A DNA stretch of 64,000 nucleotides from Glycine soja. Taxonomy: Eukaryota; Streptophyta; Magnoliopsida; Fabales; Fabaceae. The stretch spans positions 31,995,280 to 32,059,279 of the forward strand of contig NC_041019.1 of the NCBI RefSeq assembly GCF_004193775.1. Direction: 5' to 3'. Under the pieces are notes generated by a model that saw only the letters and a program-made list of their open reading frames with translations, was not told where the DNA came from and searched no databases. The translations under genes were made by a program, and so were the position numbers. Shown piece by piece: positions 1 to 11,182 of this stretch (position 1 is its first letter; each line of letters opens with the position of its first letter).

Positions 1-838
1 TGAGAAACAACATTTCATTCAGCATGTCCAACATTTAACCAATATACAATGTACATCAAGTATGGCCAAAATACATCATGAAGCATAGCCAACAAAACAA
101 GTTGTCCAATGAAACAAAAACCCCCCCACACTTATTCCAAAACAATTCCAAAGCTCCAAAATTCCTTAAGGATATGGTAATATCATGGTTTTTCACTTAA
201 GGCTTGTAGTGAGCTCAAAACAAGGAAAGGGAAACAAGGCTCAAAAGGGCTATCCAAAGGAATTAATTCAAGGTAAGTCCATTTGGCTAGAAGCTTATAA
301 GAACAAAATTGCCTTAATCATTTCCAAATATGCATGTGAATTAGGACGCCTCAACAAGAATCAAGCCAAGGCTATTGTGCAAGCAATCAATGGGGCAAAA
401 CACACCAAATGATTATAATGATGGATGGCTCAAATTCTCACAAAGGTAAAATCATCACTTTCAAATTGAGCTTTCAAAACTATCATGACATGTAGAGAAG
501 AATCAAGGATTTCAAGTCACAAAATGTCAAGAACTTTTATTTTCAAAACAATTACCCATTTCTTGAACATATCCTATAATTCAAAGAAAAACATGCAAAG
601 TCGTACGTGCACACAAAATTGACCCAAAATATTAAACTAAAAATCCGACGAAACTAACAACATTAACAAATTAACAAAACCATCAAAACTAGCAAAACCA
701 AAGAACACTCCCCCCCATACTTAAACAACACATTGTCCTCAATGTAGCACAATTAAAAGATTAAAAACAATTAAATCATCAAAGAGAATCGGACAAGTGT
801 AATAAAAGCAAAGAAGGAGATAGGAAAAGAAAAACTCC
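1..838 (-). other. Athila 3' non-coding tail
   Basis: No credible gene is present. On the minus strand two G-runs preceded by AAGTATG or AAGTGTG-like purines occur, at about 121-134 and 710-722; they resemble polypurine tracts. Neither is followed by sequence matching the LTR at 7340-8516, so neither can be confirmed as the functional tract. The stretch is A-rich on the plus strand. Small ORFs here show no recognisable protein features. Confidence 0.5.
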
Positions 839-2010
839 CTAAGTCATGGTGGAGGAAGAGTAGGGTGGAGTAAGGGAAGTCTCTTCCACCACTACGTCCA
901 CTAAAGAAGGGTTTGTGAGGAATGGCTTAAGTCGATGTCCGTTGACCTTGAAGCTCTTATTTGTGGAGTCGCTTTTGATCTCAACTGTACCATAAGGAAA
1001 AACATTAGTAACAACAAAAGGACCAATCCACTTAGACCTCAACTTACCACTCATGAGTCCAAGCCTAGATTATACAATAACACTTTTTGCCCAACCACGA
1101 AGTCTTTTTTAACTATCATGCTATCATGGAACTTCTTGGTCTTTTCTTTGTAGAACTTGGCATTCTCGTAGGCTTCTAGGCGGATTTCATCTAACTCACT
1201 CAGTTGCAACTTCCTTTCCTCGCCAGCTTGATCCATAGAGAAGTTGCAAGTCTTCACTGCCCAGTATGCTTTGTGCTCAATTTCCACTGGAAAATGACAT
1301 GCCTTTCCAAAGACAACCCGATAAGGAGACATTCCTATGGGTGCTTTGTAGGCAGTCCGATGTGCCCAGAGACCATCATCAAGCCTGGTACTCCAATCTT
1401 TCCTGCTTGGCTGCACAATCTTCTCTAGAATTCTCTTGATTTCCCTGTTAGAAATTTCTGCCTGTCCATTAGTCTGGGGGTGGTATGGTGTGGATACTCT
1501 GTGTACCACCCCGTACTTTTTAAGCAGGGCATGCATTGTCCTGTTGCAAAAATGGGTTCCTTGATCACTAACAATTGCTTTAGGTACTCCAAACCTGCAA
1601 AACAGATTAGACCTGACAAAGTCTGCGACAACTTTAGCATCATTAGTTCTAGTGGGCTTGGCTTCCACCCATTTTGAAACATAATCAACTGCAAGGAGAA
1701 TGTAAACATAACCAAAAGAGACAGGAAAAGGACCCATGAAATCTATACCCCAGACATCAAACACCTCACAGAATAACATAGGCTGCTGAGGCATTTGTTG
1801 TCGCCATGTAAGTGTATTTCCTGCTCTCTGACACTGCTCACAAGTGCTGCAGATCTTCCACGCATCTTTAAAGATGGTGGGCCGATAAAAACCACAATCA
1901 AGCACTTTGCGAGCTGTCCTTTGAACACCCAGATGACCTCCCGGTGCGGAAGAATGACAGAACTGCAGGACTGAGTCAGTCTCATGATCTGGAATGCACC
2001 GTCTAATGAC
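839..2010 (-). pseudogene. Athila integrase, broken
   Basis: This is the integrase part of pol, which would join element cDNA to host DNA. In order it shows the zinc-binding region (His pair near 1920-1950, then CEQC at about 1829-1840), the DDE core with Asp in WGIDFMGP, Asp in IVSDQGTHF and Glu in [12 protein letters not shown], and a C-terminal region with KWIGPF. The segment 1051-2010 is in the same frame as the RT upstream and is separated from it only by a TAG at 2011-2013. Near 1060 a one-base loss moves the C-terminus (839-1054) to another frame. The catalytic triad is intact but the protein cannot be made in one piece. Confidence 0.85.
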
Positions 2011-4575
2011 CTAATCACTGCACAATTTCCACAAGTAGGGGTCATCCCAAATAAAATGCTTAGCATCACTTTTAATCTTATCTTTTTGGGCCTTAGATGC
2101 TAAGGGAGGAAAAACAGAGGCAACTAAATAATTGACAATGTTAGCAAACCAGGGAGTAGAAAGAGAGTCAGAAATACTATACAATATATACAAATGATCA
2201 TCAGGGAAATCATCCCGAATAGGTGAATCTGCATCAGAGACACGTTCGATCCGACTCAAATGATCAGCAACTAGATTTTGTGCTCCGCTCCTATCACGGA
2301 TCTCCAAGTCAAACTCTTGGAGCCAGAGCATCCATCGGATCAACCTAGGCTTAGAATCAGCCTTCTTCAACAAGTACTTTAGAGCTGCATGGTCAGTATA
2401 AACAATAATGCGAGTACCAAGCAAATAAGATCGAAATTTTTCAAGAGCAAAAACTATGGCTAGAAGCTCTTTCTCAGTAGTAGTATAATTTGCTTGGGCA
2501 GCATCTAAAGTCCTAGAAGCATAATATATCACCCTGGGCAATTTATCAATTTTCTGAGCAAGGACAGCCCCCAATGCATAATTTGATGCATCACACATAA
2601 GCTCAAAAGGGGCTGTCCAATCGGGTGCCTGGATGATGGGGGTGGTAGTCAACGCTCTTTTGAGGCAATCAAAAGCCTCTTTGCATCTGTCATTAAAGTC
2701 AAACTCCACCTCCTTTTGCAACAAGTTGGACAGTGGAAGGGCTACTTTGCTAAAATCCCTTATAAAGCGCCTGTAGAATCCTGCATGACCAAGAAAAGAT
2801 CGCACCTCTCGCACACAAGAGGGGTAAGGCAATTGTGAAATAACATAAATTTTTGCAGGATCTACTTCAATGCCCTTATTGGAAATAATGTGGCCTAAAA
2901 CTATACCTTGCTCAACCATAAAATGACATTTTTCAAAATTTAGAACAAGGTTAGTTTCAATGCATCTATTCAAAACTTTTTCCAAACTATTCAAACAACC
3001 ATCAAAAGAGGATCCATATACAGTGAAATCATCCATAAACACCTCTATGCAATTTTCTAAAAAATCACTGAAAATACTAATCATGCACCGCTGGAAGGTA
3101 CCAGGGGCATTGCACAGGCCGAAAGGCATCCTCCTATAAGCAAAAGTGCCGAAGGGGCAGGTGAATGTGGTCTTTTCCTGATCCTCAGGAGCAATAGTAA
3201 TTTGCATATAACCAGAAAAACCATCAAGGAAACAGTAGTGGGATTTACCTGCCAGGCGTTCAAGCATCTGGTCAATGAATGGCAGGGGAAAATGGTCCTT
3301 TTTGGTAACCTGGTTCAGCCTCCTATAGTCAATGCAGACTCTCCAACTGTTCTGCACCCGAGTAGGAATCAGCTCCTCCTTCTCATTTCTGATCACTGTG
3401 AGGCCAGTCTTTTTCGGGACTACCTGGACGAGACTCACCCATTGGCTGTCGGAGATAGGATAAATGATTCCAGCTTGCAAAAGCTTCGTTATCTCCTTCT
3501 TCACTACATCAAGAATCACCGGGTTGAGTCTTCTCTGTGGCTGTCTTACTGGTTTAGCTCCATCCTCTAAATTTATTCGATGCATACATGTGGATGGGCT
3601 AATACCAGAAATGTCCGCCAGGGTCCAGCCTATAGCCTTCTTATGCTTCTTGAGAACTGACAACAACTTCTCCTCTTGCTCATCAGCAAGGGAGGCAGAT
3701 ATAATCACTGGAAAACTCTTGCTATCATCCAAGTAAGCGTATTTTAAATTTGATGGCAGAGGCTTCAATTCTGGTGTGGTCGGCTGGACAGTGGTAGAAG
3801 GAGATGGTTTCTCAGCCTTTACCTCATAAAGAAAGTCAGAGGTATGTGTACTTCCTGAAACATGGTTAGTCCTATCTGACTCTATAAAATCAATCTCAAG
3901 AGGTAAAACACCACCACCAGGCATGCAATCAATATCACTCTCAGATTCACTCTCAGCATCAAATTCAGACATATGATCAAGTACAATTTCAGACTCAATG
4001 CATGAAGAGTGAGAGGCATGCAGATTAGAATAAAGATCAGTCATGTATTCATCAACAACATGGTCAATTATTTCAGCACGAAATACAGAAAGATATTCAG
4101 ATGGGTATTTCATAGCATCCAGAATATTAAAATGAACAGTTATGTCACCAAATTCCATAGACAGTGTGCCTGCATAAACATCTATCTTAGTTCTAGCAGT
4201 TTTCATAAAGGGTCTGCCTAGAATGATGGGAACTGATCCTTGAGAAAATCCATCTTCCATATTCAAAATATAAAAATCAACAGGGAAAATCAGTTCACCA
4301 ACTCTAACTAAGACATCTTCTATGAAACCAACAGGGTAGGCAACACTTCTATTAGCTAAATGAATTACCACATCAGTTGACTGCAAGGGGCCTAGAGATA
4401 GAGAATTAAAAATAGACAGAGGCATAACACTAACAGAAGCTCCTAAATCTAGCATGGCATTGTCAAACTTACTATTCCCTATGATACAAGGTATGCTGAA
4501 TGTACCTGGATCTTTACATTTTTCAGGAATTTGAGGAACAGATTTACCAATCAATGCGGAGACATTTCTGCCCAT
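2011..4575 (-). pseudogene. Athila protease, reverse transcriptase and RNase H
   Basis: An 854-codon open frame. Near the N-terminus the protease motif is AMLDLGASVSVMP, in the DLG form usual in this lineage. A spacer with acidic residues follows, then the reverse transcriptase with VPKK, CIDYRRLNQ, FPLPFIDQML, MPFGLCNAP and the catalytic FMDDF. RNase H follows with CDASNYALG, TTEKELLA, YTDHAALKYL and ADHLSRI. The frame ends at a TAG (2011-2013), after which the same frame continues straight into integrase, so this is a nonsense change rather than a natural end. The apparent ATG start at 4575 is an artefact of a small deletion just upstream. Activity of the RT domain alone cannot be excluded. 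Confidence 0.88.
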
Positions 4576-5319
4576 GCTTATTAGTGCACAGCTCCTTCAA
4601 GAATTTGGCATATCTTGGAATTTGCTTTATTGCATCCAACAGAGGTATGTTTACCTCTACTTTTCTAAACGTTTCCAAGATCTCTTTCTCTGCCTCTTCC
4701 ATTTTTTTGTTGGAAACTGCTCTTGGAGGGAATGGAAGAGGGGGAATGTGCTGCTTCTGCAAATCAGAATTACCTGTGGAAGAAGATTCACCTGCACAGA
4801 AATTGTTAGGTAAATTTTTGTCATCACCTTTTTCTGGAATAGAGTGAAGTTTGGCAGGCTCATTTGCAGATGAGGACGGTGCTACGGGTTGAGGTCCTTG
4901 ACATTGCTTTCCCGACCTCAATGAAATGGCACTGACATTTTTGGGATTTTGGACAGCTTGAGAAGGCAGCTTGTCAGAATTCTGGGACTGTTGTTGATTC
5001 AATTGGTAGCCAATTGTCCCATCTGATTGGTTAAGCTCTAAATGGAGGCTCTGGTCTCTTGCTGAAACTGCATGTTCTGCATAGTCATTTGCCTCACAAG
5101 TTCTTCGAGGGAAGGTTGTGGAGGGGCCTCAACTGTTGGCTGTTTCTGGGGTTGTTGCTGTTGTTGGATTGGTGGAGGAATGTATGGTCTGCTTGGGCCA
5201 GCAGCATTTTGGAAGGAAGGAGCAGGCTGCTGTTGTTGTTGCTGAGGGTTGGACCATCTGAGGTTAGGGTGATTCCTCCATCCAGGGTTGTATCTGTTGC
5301 TGGAAAGGTCATAATTGCT
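4544..5319 (-). pseudogene. Athila gag-protease linker, frameshifted
   Basis: The region between the gag stop and the protease. The Gln/Pro-rich stretch at 5094-5319 continues gag in frame after the TAG at 5320-5322. By 5002 the open frame has shifted, giving a 152-codon segment with SAISLRSGKQ and KEILETFRKVEVNIPLLD, which is typical of the region ahead of the protease in these elements. It collapses again near 4560-4590, where about ten codons appear to be missing relative to the family pattern. The two frame changes separate gag from pol in this copy. Confidence 0.7.
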
Positions 5320-6489
5320 CTACTGTGGTTGATTTTGCTGCTGAGGTTGAGGAGGTCTATTGTATATATTTGCTGCATAAGCTTCAGGCTGCTCAATTGC
5401 TCCAGGTTGCTGCATGGAAGGGCAAAGGTCTGTATGGTGGTCAGCAGAGGAGCACAAACCACAAACCCTTGCGACAGGTACAGATTTCTGATTCAAGGCC
5501 AGCTGGGTTACCAAGTTGACCAATGCATCCAGTTTGCCTTCAAGCTTCTTAGTTTCAGATGATGCAGATGGGTTTGTAGCTACCTCATGCACTCCTCTAA
5601 TGACTATGGCATCATTTCTGGCACTAAACTGCTGGGAGTTGGAGGCCATCTTCTCAATTAAATTTCTGGCTTCAGCAGGAGTCATGTCTCCAAGGGCTCC
5701 ACCACTGGCAGCATCTATCATACTTCTCTCCATATTACTGAGTCCTTCATAAAAGTATTGGAGAAGAAGCTGTTCTGAAATCTGATGGTGGGGGCAACCG
5801 GCACATAGTTTCTTAAATCTCTCCCAGTACTCATACAGGCTCTCTCCACTGAGTTGTCTAATACCTGAGATATCCTTCCTGATGGCTGTGGTCCTAGAAG
5901 CAGGGAAAAGTTTTTCTAAGAATACTCTCTTAAGGTCATCCCAGCTCGTGATGGACCTTGGAGCAAGGTAATACAGCCAGTCCTTTGCCACTCCCTCTAA
6001 TGAGTGAGGAAAAGCCTTCAGAAATATGTGATCCTCTTGGACATCTGGGGGTTTCATGGTGGAGCAGACAATGTGAAATTCTTTCAAATGTTTGTGCGGG
6101 TCTTCACCTGCAAGGCCATGAAATTTTGGAAGCAAATGAATCAGTCCAGTTTTAAGAACATATGGGACATCCTCATCAGGGTATTGGATGCACAAGCTTT
6201 CATAGGTGAAATCAGGTGCAGCCATTTCCCTTAGAGTCCTCTCACGAGGTGGAGGTTGTGCCATGTTCTGAGAATGTGCAAAATCAGAATGCTCAGAATC
6301 AGAATGCTCAAAATTATAATGCTCAAGATCAGGATGTTCAAAATCACCAATAACAGAATGCACAGATTCACCAGTTATGGAATGCTCAGAATGATCAAAA
6401 GGTATAAAATGATGCCTAACTAATCTATGAAATGTCCTATCTATCTCAGGATCAAAGGGTTGTAAGTCAGATGGATTGCCTCTAGTCAT
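5320..6489 (-). pseudogene. Athila gag (capsid and nucleocapsid)
   Basis: A 389-codon frame starting MTRGNPSDLQPFDPE. The middle holds the retrotransposon gag domain (about residues 110-250) with KDWLYYLAP, LKRVFLEKLFPASR and GESLYEYWERFKKLC. A CCHC zinc knuckle of spacing C-x2-C-x4-H-x4-C (CGLCSSADHHTDLC) lies near residue 345. It would form the particle that packages element RNA. The frame ends in a TAG in a Gln/Pro-rich stretch (5320-5322) with clear continuation of the same composition beyond, so the stop most likely replaced a Gln codon. An acidic His/Ser/Glu repeat (EHSDSEHSDFAHS) near the N-terminus is an odd low-complexity insert. Confidence 0.85.
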
Positions 6490-7316
6490 ACACTACATTC
6501 AGCATGCACACAACTAGTTGCCTTGTCATGTAAATAAAGGTGTAGGTTTGAACTACAGCTACCCTCAAATGATATCCAAATGACTTGAAATTTTGTGATC
6601 AACCTTATAAAATGATGAGAAGATAGCACAAAAAATTTCAGACAAAAATTCAAAGTCTAACTATGAAAGCTAAAAATGGTAAGTTAAGAAAAATAAGTGA
6701 ATAAAACTTGAAAAATAAAAAACTTTTGACAGAATCGCTTTTTTTGGACGATGGAGACCTCAGCCGGCTGTAGGCCGGCTACTACGGTGTAGGAAATTTT
6801 TTTCTACCCCAAATGCATATATAATAATTGCGATTCTGATAACCGGAGCAAAAGTTATGGCCGTTTGAAGTTTTGACAAACACAAAATTTGCTAGTTTTT
6901 TGGAACTTTCAAATCTGACCAAACTAAAGGCTCTAGCTATTTTTCCCACAAAATATGGATTAAAAGAAGTTACCACAAAAAAATTCAGCCAAAAATAACA
7001 ACCCTAGCTACTAAAACAAAAAATCTCAAATAATTCAGCATGGGTGGTCGCTAAAATCCGTCTCTAGCTGATTTCTACTACTAGTCTGTGTTTTGCCGCA
7101 AGCTGATTTCTACTACTACTATGTTTTCAAGCACAATCTTCACAGCAAAACACCCAAGACTGAAACAGGGGAAACGCTTAATGGTAAAACTGAAACAGAA
7201 CACACATTAAACAAAACACCAGGACACTAATCAACACTAACACACATACTAACAATTAAAACACGAAAGGATTAAACACACAACACTAGCTAGCTATTAT
7301 GAACCTTTGGACACTG
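6490..7316 (-). other. Athila 5' untranslated leader
   Basis: Non-coding stretch between the PBS and the gag ATG, where dimerisation and packaging signals normally lie. The clearest structure is a perfect hairpin at 6762-6780 with 7-bp arms (AGCCGGC and GCCGGCT) and a 5-base loop. It is the most GC-rich spot in an AT-rich leader. No gene is seen. Confidence 0.55.
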
Positions 7317-7335
7317 CTCCCCGGCAACGGCGCCA
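7317..7335 (-). promoter_or_regulatory. Athila primer-binding site
   Basis: On the minus strand it reads TGGCGCCGTTGCCGGGGAG, four bases inside the LTR edge. The start TGG fits pairing to the CCA end of a tRNA; from memory this sequence is the tRNA-Asp-type PBS of Athila elements. It fixes the element's orientation and the LTR boundary at 7340. Confidence 0.85.
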
Positions 7336-7339
7336 AATT

Positions 7340-8516
7340 TGATCGAGGCCGTACCCGAATCAAATAAACATGAAAATGCAGTAACTAGGAAGTGATCCTA
7401 GGTCGTTTCCCAACGAGCAGTGACAAGCCAAATGTTCATAATATGCTGGCAGTAACAGTAACGATGGGGGGGGGGGGGTTTGGTTGTTTGGTAATTAAAG
7501 AGCAGAACAAATAAAATGGAATACGAAACTACTAATATTAAAAACGGGTTGTTTCCTCTGATTCAGAAGCCACTCTCTTATCCTGGGTTATGGAGAATTC
7601 GTCCCTAACAGTCAACCACTTAATCCAACCCTATTTCAATTTACTAAGCGAAAATCAACTTAGGATTTTCAATACGTGATTAGGCACCACATACACCAGT
7701 TAGCCCTTCGTCCATTAAGCATGAACGCAAGTTAGGCTCAGAGGCAATTAATCGAACACGAAGCGTGCACTGATTAATATTCACGAAATTGGGATAACTG
7801 GTGAAGGGAAAACTGCCAGGAAACCACATTACAAGCGAAACCTCAAAGAGAGTTGGGCTTCGTCCTCAAAAGGAAACAACACCAGAAAATCTAGCCTTCC
7901 ATGGATTCAAACAGAAAATGCAATTGAAACATGAAGCAGAAACGTAAATGAACGGAAACGTAAATGAACAGAAACGTAAACGAACAGAAATGTAAAATGG
8001 AACAGAAACGTAAATGAGAGTAAAAGAAGAAGCAAGAACGAAATTGTAATTAGAAGCAGAAAACGTAAAATTGCATTACGAACTCAGAAGCAGCAAAACA
8101 GAAAAACGAAAAACCCTAAAACAAAGCTCTGAATAATGAATAGCATAACAGAATAGAATGCCCTGCACGAATCCCAAGGCAGCTATTTAAAAAGAGTCAC
8201 TCAAAGTCACTGGGCCCTATTACAATACTCTGACCCAAAACGAAATAAACACTGAACAACATAAAATAAAATTGCGAAATTTCCTAATTAGAAATTAACT
8301 AAGGTAAGCGCTGCTTTATTTGCCCTCTTCAAGTCCACAACCAAAATCCGGATTAAGCCCAATGTTTCATTAATTCCTAAAATTAGATTAAAAACATCAA
8401 ATTAGCTAAATGAGCCCAAATTATAAAACTGCCTAATTAATTGACAATTAAGACCAATCAATAATTAAAATGGTGCAAAAAGGGTTTAGAAAATAGAAGA
8501 AAATGATGGCACATCA
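7340..8516 (-). repeat. Athila 5' LTR (about 1.18 kb)
   Basis: On the plus strand it begins TGATCGAGGCC and ends GGCACATCA, giving TG...CA ends and a short TGATc/ATCA inverted terminus. The inner edge is set by the PBS. The outer edge is set by the point where family-A sequence resumes (compare 8525-8600 with the minus strand of 43020-43100). It contains a 13-base G run at 7466-7478 and a 16-bp tandem repeat. The outer boundary is inferred, since the partner LTR is outside the window. Confidence 0.75.
7939..8020. repeat. 16-bp tandem repeat in Athila LTR
   Basis: Five consecutive units of the type GAAACGTAAATGAACA; the fourth is 18 bp and the last is diverged. Located within the LTR, probably in U3. 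LTR repeats of this kind can be enhancer-like, but nothing here proves that. Confidence 0.85.
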
Positions 8517-9430
8517 AAACCCCCCTTGCTGTTTTGGCTCAAAATTTGTTCTATAATTGGTGCCTATTTTATACCAATCCTAGTTCTGAAATTTCAATTG
8601 AAAATTATTGTGAAAACAAGTGCCAAAACTAGAGGTTTCTTGAGTCTTTTTTTTTAGAGTTTTTCTACTCTACTCTAGAGCCATTCTAGGTTTCTCTTTG
8701 AGTCCTAGCTTGCTTTTTTGTGCTTTTCATTGCTTTAATTGTTGAATAATCCTTGGAAATTTGTCTTGTTAAAACTCTATTGGTTTAGCTTTCATTTCAT
8801 TTTTTTTTTCTTTGGTTATTGCTTGTCTCTTTGTTTCCTTGCTTGTGAGTTGCCATATAGGGAATTGGAAAGGAGGATTGGTGCCATATCTTGAAGAATT
8901 TAAGTCAAGAAGCAAGGGGCCAACCACCTTAAGAGCTATTGGACTAAGAAGCACTCCAAATTGAGTGAAACACTAAAGAGAGAATAGCCACCACAATTGA
9001 GGACTTTTTTCTTTGTAATTTTGTAATTGGCAATTTGCTTTGCTTTCAAATTTTGTAACAAAAAGGCCTTTCATTGGAAGTAAGTTGGGAGCCTCCGCTA
9101 GGTCACCCTACTTCCATTTGTGTGTAATAATTTTAGGCAATTTTCCCTTAGGATAGTGAGTGTTTTGTTGGGAACCTTAAATGAGGTCATCCAAACACTC
9201 TTAGGATCCGCCTAGTTTGCATTTCTTGCACTTTAATTTCTTGCTTACTTTCATAGCTTATTTCCTTTACCTCCATTGTCAAACCTCCTAGATAGCTTTC
9301 CTTTTACCAATTAGTTTTTACCTTATCTTTCACACCTTTTTTAGTGTTTATTTTGGCTAGTTTCAACCATAGTTTCTTTTACCTTTTTTTCAAACCCCCA
9401 ACAAGAAAGAACCATAACTTAGGAACCAAC
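8517..9430 (+). other. Family-A leader (partial)
   Basis: Non-coding. It matches the minus strand of about 42230-43090 in the second copy, including a conserved T/C-rich start, a GGAAGTAAGTTGGGAGCCTC-type segment and the run up to the ORF ATG. No gene is seen. Confidence 0.6.
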
Positions 9431-11182
9431 ATGAGTCTTCATTCTTCATCTAGTGTTAATGGTGAGGGTTCTACTCCTAAGGACCCCTTGTATAAGATAT
9501 TAGATGAGTTGAGATCCCTTAAGTTGTGGAAAGAAAAACAAGAGAGAAAAGATAAAGGTAAAAAAAGAGTGGAAGAAATAAGTCAAGATGAAAGAGAGAA
9601 AATAAGAGAGGAAGAAAGAAGAAAAATAATGAAAAGAGAAAAACATGTATCCTATAGTAGTCATAACTCTTGCAAGAGCCTAAGTGAAGAACTTCGTGAC
9701 TATTATGAAGGAAGGCATAGGTCACATCTTAGACCTCACTCCCATAGGAGAGAAAATGAAAGAAAGCCTCAAGAGGTTAACATTAAACTCCCATACTTCC
9801 ATGGGAAGGACAATGTAGAGGCTAATTTAGATTGGGAAATAAGGGTAGAGCAACAACTTAAAAGGAAGTCTACTTCAAAATCTTATGGCTCTCATTCTTA
9901 TCAAAAGAAAGACCAAGGTCAAGGAATCTTAGGGGTGAGACCTTCTAAGCCCAAAGATGATAAGGGGAAGACAATAGAAAAGCAACCCCTTAAGGCTAGT
10001 ATGCAAGAGAAGACTAGCTCCATGAAGTGCTTTAAATGTCTTGGAAGAGGACACATTACTTCTCAATGCCCCACCAAGAAAACCATGATTATGAGGGGCC
10101 AAGACATTTATAGTAGCCAAGATGAGGCTACTACTTCACCTTCCTCTAGTAAAAGTGAAGAAGCAAAAGGGGAAGAATCTAGTGAAGAGATCTACCCCCA
10201 AGAAGAAGGACAACCTTTAATGGTTAAGGAGGAGTGTAAGGAGGTAAGTGTCTCCTCCAAGAGGTTAGCTAAGAAGGAAAGACATTTTGAAATAAAGACA
10301 AATATTAAAGAAATTTCCCTTCTTAGACAACCTCCACATTTTCTCCTTTGTAAAAAGACACTTGTTAGCATTGCCACATCTCTTAGGCTTGAGTTTAATC
10401 CTCAAGTAAAGGAGTTGTTGGATGAGGGTTTGGTTCGCAAGAGATTAAATCCTTGTGCTTTGTTGGTGCCCAAAATAGGTATTATTAGGCACCAAATCCC
10501 TAAAATAGGTGGTGTGATGAATGTTTTGGGTGGTGCAACACTCTTTTGTAAAATCACTTGTGCACCCAACATCTTCATGATTTGTGTACATAGGGACTCA
10601 TTAGGTAGGTTTGCTCTTATTTTTAGTTTCAATACAAACTTAGGCACTCATATGGGACACCTTAGGTTTGTCATACTTTTTGGTAGGAATAATCAACATG
10701 AAAATACAGAAAAAGGTATGTTCTATTGCTTTACTTTTCTTAATTTTTTAAATTGTGATCAAGGGGTTCCCATGAACCTTAAGAGAATAAAGGTCATTCC
10801 TGAGTGGCCGGCTCCACCAAGTGTAAGAAAAATTTGGGGCTTCCAAGACTTAACAAACTTTTACAAAAGGTTTGCCCCATATTTTTCTATACTTGTAGCA
10901 CCACTCATTGAGTTGGTGAGGAACCATGTTCCTTCATGGGAAGATGCCCAGGAAATGAGTTTTCAGACCTTACCTTACTTCAACATACAAAACACCACTA
11001 ATACATATGTTTTTGTTCTTTTTACAGGTGTTGAGGAAAAAAGCCCAGAGTTTCAAGAACCTCGGGATTTGAGGTCAAATCCTTTTCAAGGGGGGGGGGG
11101 AATGATGCAATCCTACCCCGCATGGGCATTGGATAGAAAAACTCCAAGTAGATTGGGCCAGAGATGCAAGAGAAGGCCCTAG
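9431..11182 (+). CDS. Family-A gag with relic reverse transcriptase
   Basis: A 583-codon uninterrupted frame. I start it at the ATG at 9431 (MSLHSSSSVNG) because the second copy also starts there. Residues 1-190 are Lys/Glu/Arg-rich with predicted coiled coil (KLWKEKQERKDKGKKRVEE). A CCHC knuckle CFKCLGRGHITSQC lies near residue 200. After about residue 300 come pieces of a gypsy RT: LLDEGLVRKRLNPCALLVPK, VIPEWPAPPSVRKIWGF and LTNFYKRFAPYFS. The central catalytic block with its Asp pair is absent. The frame runs through the polypurine tract into the LTR. It might act as an RNA-binding protein, but it cannot reverse-transcribe. The same deletion pattern in copy 2 shows it was inherited from one non-autonomous founder. 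Confidence 0.75.
   Translation: MSLHSSSSVNGEGSTPKDPLYKILDELRSLKLWKEKQERKDKGKKRVEEISQDEREKIREEERRKIMKREKHVSYSSHNSCKSLSEELRDYYEGRHRSHLRPHSHRRENERKPQEVNIKLPYFHGKDNVEANLDWEIRVEQQLKRKSTSKSYGSHSYQKKDQGQGILGVRPSKPKDDKGKTIEKQPLKASMQEKTSSMKCFKCLGRGHITSQCPTKKTMIMRGQDIYSSQDEATTSPSSSKSEEAKGEESSEEIYPQEEGQPLMVKEECKEVSVSSKRLAKKERHFEIKTNIKEISLLRQPPHFLLCKKTLVSIATSLRLEFNPQVKELLDEGLVRKRLNPCALLVPKIGIIRHQIPKIGGVMNVLGGATLFCKITCAPNIFMICVHRDSLGRFALIFSFNTNLGTHMGHLRFVILFGRNNQHENTEKGMFYCFTFLNFLNCDQGVPMNLKRIKVIPEWPAPPSVRKIWGFQDLTNFYKRFAPYFSILVAPLIELVRNHVPSWEDAQEMSFQTLPYFNIQNTTNTYVFVLFTGVEEKSPEFQEPRDLRSNPFQGGGGMMQSYPAWALDRKTPSRLGQRCKRRP
11086..11102 (+). promoter_or_regulatory. Family-A polypurine tract
   Basis: A purine run containing 11 consecutive G (11090-11100) then AA, immediately before the TGATGCAATCC start of the 3' LTR. 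It would prime plus-strand DNA. The same position in copy 2 (40545-40560, minus strand) is the purine run AAGGTGGAGGGAA. Confidence 0.8.

Larger units (their letters stand above)
1..8516 (-). mobile_element. Athila-like Ty3/gypsy retrotransposon, 3' end off the window
   Basis: Read on the minus strand the order is LTR (7340-8516), primer-binding site, leader, gag, protease, reverse transcriptase, RNase H, integrase and a long 3' non-coding tail reaching base 1. The order RT-RH-IN places it in Ty3/gypsy. The PBS beginning TGGCGCCGTTGCCGGGG and the long tail after integrase fit the Athila lineage. No second LTR copy is visible in 1-838, so the 3' LTR must lie left of the window. The coding region carries at least two in-frame stops and three frame breaks, so this copy cannot make its own polyprotein. 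It interrupts the family-A element that resumes at 8517. Confidence 0.85.

Noticed and set aside
185..412. 75-codon plus-strand frame near the left edge
   Set aside because: It lies in the Athila 3' tail, has no recognisable features and is opposite to the element's coding strand.
709..720. C-run taken as the Athila polypurine tract and LTR edge
   Set aside because: The sequence to its left does not match the start of the LTR at 7340-8516 (minus-strand TGATGTGCC), so it is not the 3' LTR boundary.
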